In this document: piece by piece, positions 5,313-5,911 of the stretch
Position numbering within the stretch: position 1 is the first letter of the stretch
Layout of the letters: each line of letters begins with the position of its first letter
Assembly (NCBI GenBank): GCA_023459275.1
Contig: JAEWVC010000044.1
Coordinates: 1 to 5,911 of the forward strand
Length of the DNA: 5,911 nucleotides
Direction: 5' to 3'
Origin: Bacillota bacterium
GTDB lineage: Bacteria > Bacillota > Clostridia > Christensenellales > Aristaeellaceae
Position numbers and translations under genes: made by a program
Notes under the pieces: generated by a model
The model's input: only the letters and a program-made list of their open reading frames with translations
Databases searched by the model: none
What the model was told of the DNA's origin: nothing

Positions 5313-5453
5313 GGTTCAACAACTCCGTTTTCACTTTTCCCAACGCGGGGAAACCTGCCCCCGGGCATGGGCCTATCCCGCGCCCAGGGCTATCAAAGCA
5401 CAGGCTTTTGACGCTTCCTCCATACGGCCGGCGAACGACAAAAAGCGCCGACG
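5313..5453 (-). promoter_or_regulatory. Structured 5' leader of ktrBA, no known riboswitch recognised
   Basis: About 140 bases separate the predicted transcript start from ktrB. On the minus strand two hairpins are visible. CGGCG/CGCCG (5450-5446 with 5433-5429) comes first. A longer bulged one has outer arms CGCGGG/CCCGCG (5382-5377 with 5349-5344) and inner arms TGCC/GGCA (5367-5364 with 5359-5356). In Firmicutes such leaders upstream of ktr genes often hold the ydaO c-di-AMP riboswitch, but I do not see its conserved blocks. The function is therefore open. Confidence 0.4.
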
Positions 5454-5459
5454 ATAGAC

Positions 5460-5487
5460 AGTATAGCCCTGAAAATCAATTTGTCAA
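5460..5487 (-). promoter_or_regulatory. Sigma-A promoter of ktrBA
   Basis: On the minus strand the -35 is a perfect TTGACA (5487-5482) and the -10 is TATACT (5465-5460), with a 16-base spacer. Transcription would start near 5453, about 140 bases before the ktrB ATG. Confidence 0.85.
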
Positions 5488-5518
5488 CACCACGCGGCGG
5501 GGAAGGTCTGTTTGGACT

Positions 5519-5579
5519 TGCGGGGAGGGAAATTTTTGTAAAAATTCCCCTCCCCGCACCCTTCTCCTAAAAACTTATA
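5519..5579. repeat. G/C-rich palindromic repeat, copy 5
   Basis: The arms TGCGGGGAGGG (5519-5529) and CCCTCCCCGCA (5548-5558) pair perfectly over 11 bases. After one mismatch, AATTTTT/AAAAATT (5531-5537 with 5540-5546) continues the stem. The right flank CACCCTTCTCCTAAAAACTT is the family flank. It ends in an A/T palindrome, ACTTATA-TTT-TATAAGT (5573-5589). The copy lies about 30 bases upstream of the ktrBA -35 hexamer. Confidence 0.8.
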
Positions 5580-5639
5580 TTTTATAAGTATATTCCCCGT
5601 TTATTATGACGCCGCGGGATTCTTATACTATTGGAAAAT

Positions 5640-5837
5640 ATTATTTCGTCCATGGCGGCGAGGGATTTTCGATGCAAGGCAAGGAGCCGAAGTGAGGCGT
5701 AGCAGCGCTACGCTGAACGGGAGGTGACACAGCCGGCGCCCGTTCAAAATGTTTGAACGGGCGGTCGCGCAGCGACTTGGTTTCCTTAAGGAAACCAACC
5801 TTCAGCGCGAAAAGAACCGCCGCAACGACGAAATAAT
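5640..5837. mobile_element. 198-base element with terminal inverted repeats and nested hairpins (MITE-like or structured RNA)
   Basis: The ends are inverted: ATTATTTCGTC (5640-5650) against GACGAAATAAT (5827-5837), an exact 11 bp. Similarity continues inward in patches (CGGCG, TTTTCG, AAGG) to about 45 bases. Inside are four perfect hairpins: GCGTAGC/GCTACGC (5697-5713); a 12-bp stem with an ATG loop (5737-5748 with 5752-5763); GTCGC/GCGAC (5764-5776); and a 22-base perfect palindrome (5777-5798). TTGGAAA lies two bases outside each end (5631-5637 and 5840-5846), like a 7-base target duplication. No ORF or transposase is present, so any mobility would be non-autonomous. It could instead be a structured non-coding RNA. 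Confidence 0.55.
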
Positions 5838-5865
5838 GTTTGGAAATAGCATTAACATAGGAGAA

Positions 5866-5911
5866 AGTTTTCTTGGAGGGGTGCGGGGAGGCTTCTTTTT
5901 CAAAAGAAGCC
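5866..5911. repeat. G/C-rich palindromic repeat, copy 6, cut by window end
   Basis: The left outer flank AAGTTTTCTTGGAGGGGTGCGGGGAGG is seen here in full; it is the mirror image of the right flanks of copies 1, 3 and 5. The tip GGCTTCTTTT-TC-AAAAGAAGCC (5890-5911) is nearly identical to that of copy 4. The right arm and flank should lie just beyond the window. Confidence 0.8.

Noticed and set aside
4617..5457. Long plus-strand ORFs opposite ktrB (264 and 208 codons)
   Set aside because: Products are His/Gln/Ala- or Pro/Ser/Arg-rich with no family resemblance, and the opposite strand encodes an intact KtrB.

Overview
The window looks like a chromosomal stretch of a fairly GC-rich Gram-positive bacterium, most likely a clostridial-type Firmicute (inference). 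The support is a CtsR-type heat-shock operator, sigma-A promoters, strong AGGAGG-type ribosome binding sites and a two-gene Ktr potassium transporter. No rRNA, tRNA, CRISPR array, transposase or phage gene is visible. It is a metabolic and stress-response neighbourhood whose intergenic DNA is unusually rich in repeats and hairpins.

Layout. Bases 1-452 are non-coding: a homopolymeric palindrome (1-57), nondescript DNA, then a strong sigma-A promoter overlapped by a CtsR operator. A small heat-shock protein of the Hsp20 family follows (453-929, +). Downstream are a G/C-rich palindromic repeat, a run of hairpins and a strong intrinsic terminator (to 1146). A probable 49-residue protein on the minus strand (1145-1294) ends on that terminator. 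A UPF0303/DUF336-type protein (1540-2040, +) has a roughly 200-base leader. It converges on a minus-strand group: a small [4Fe-4S] ferredoxin (2116-2304) and an aspartate/glutamate racemase-family enzyme of the YgeA type (2466-3158) with its own extended -10 promoter. Next, also on the minus strand, is a ktrB-ktrA operon (channel subunit 3963-5312, RCK gating subunit 3300-3950) with a good promoter and a structured leader of about 140 bases. Bases 5488-5911 hold no gene.

Functional links: KtrB and KtrA together form a K+ uptake system. Hsp20 is a chaperone predicted to be repressed by CtsR. The racemase and ferredoxin are co-oriented and could share a transcript, but no functional link is evident.

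The most unusual content is intergenic. A family of long palindromes (arms of the GGGGAGGG / CCCTCCCC type, A/T-rich tip, often an outer GCACCC...AAAAACTT flank) occurs six times in 5.9 kb, at transcription-unit boundaries or in leaders. A separate 198-base element (5640-5837) has terminal inverted repeats, four nested hairpins and a possible 7-base target duplication. It resembles a MITE-like or structured-RNA repeat and is the best candidate for something undescribed. I found no multi-gene defence or biosynthetic system.
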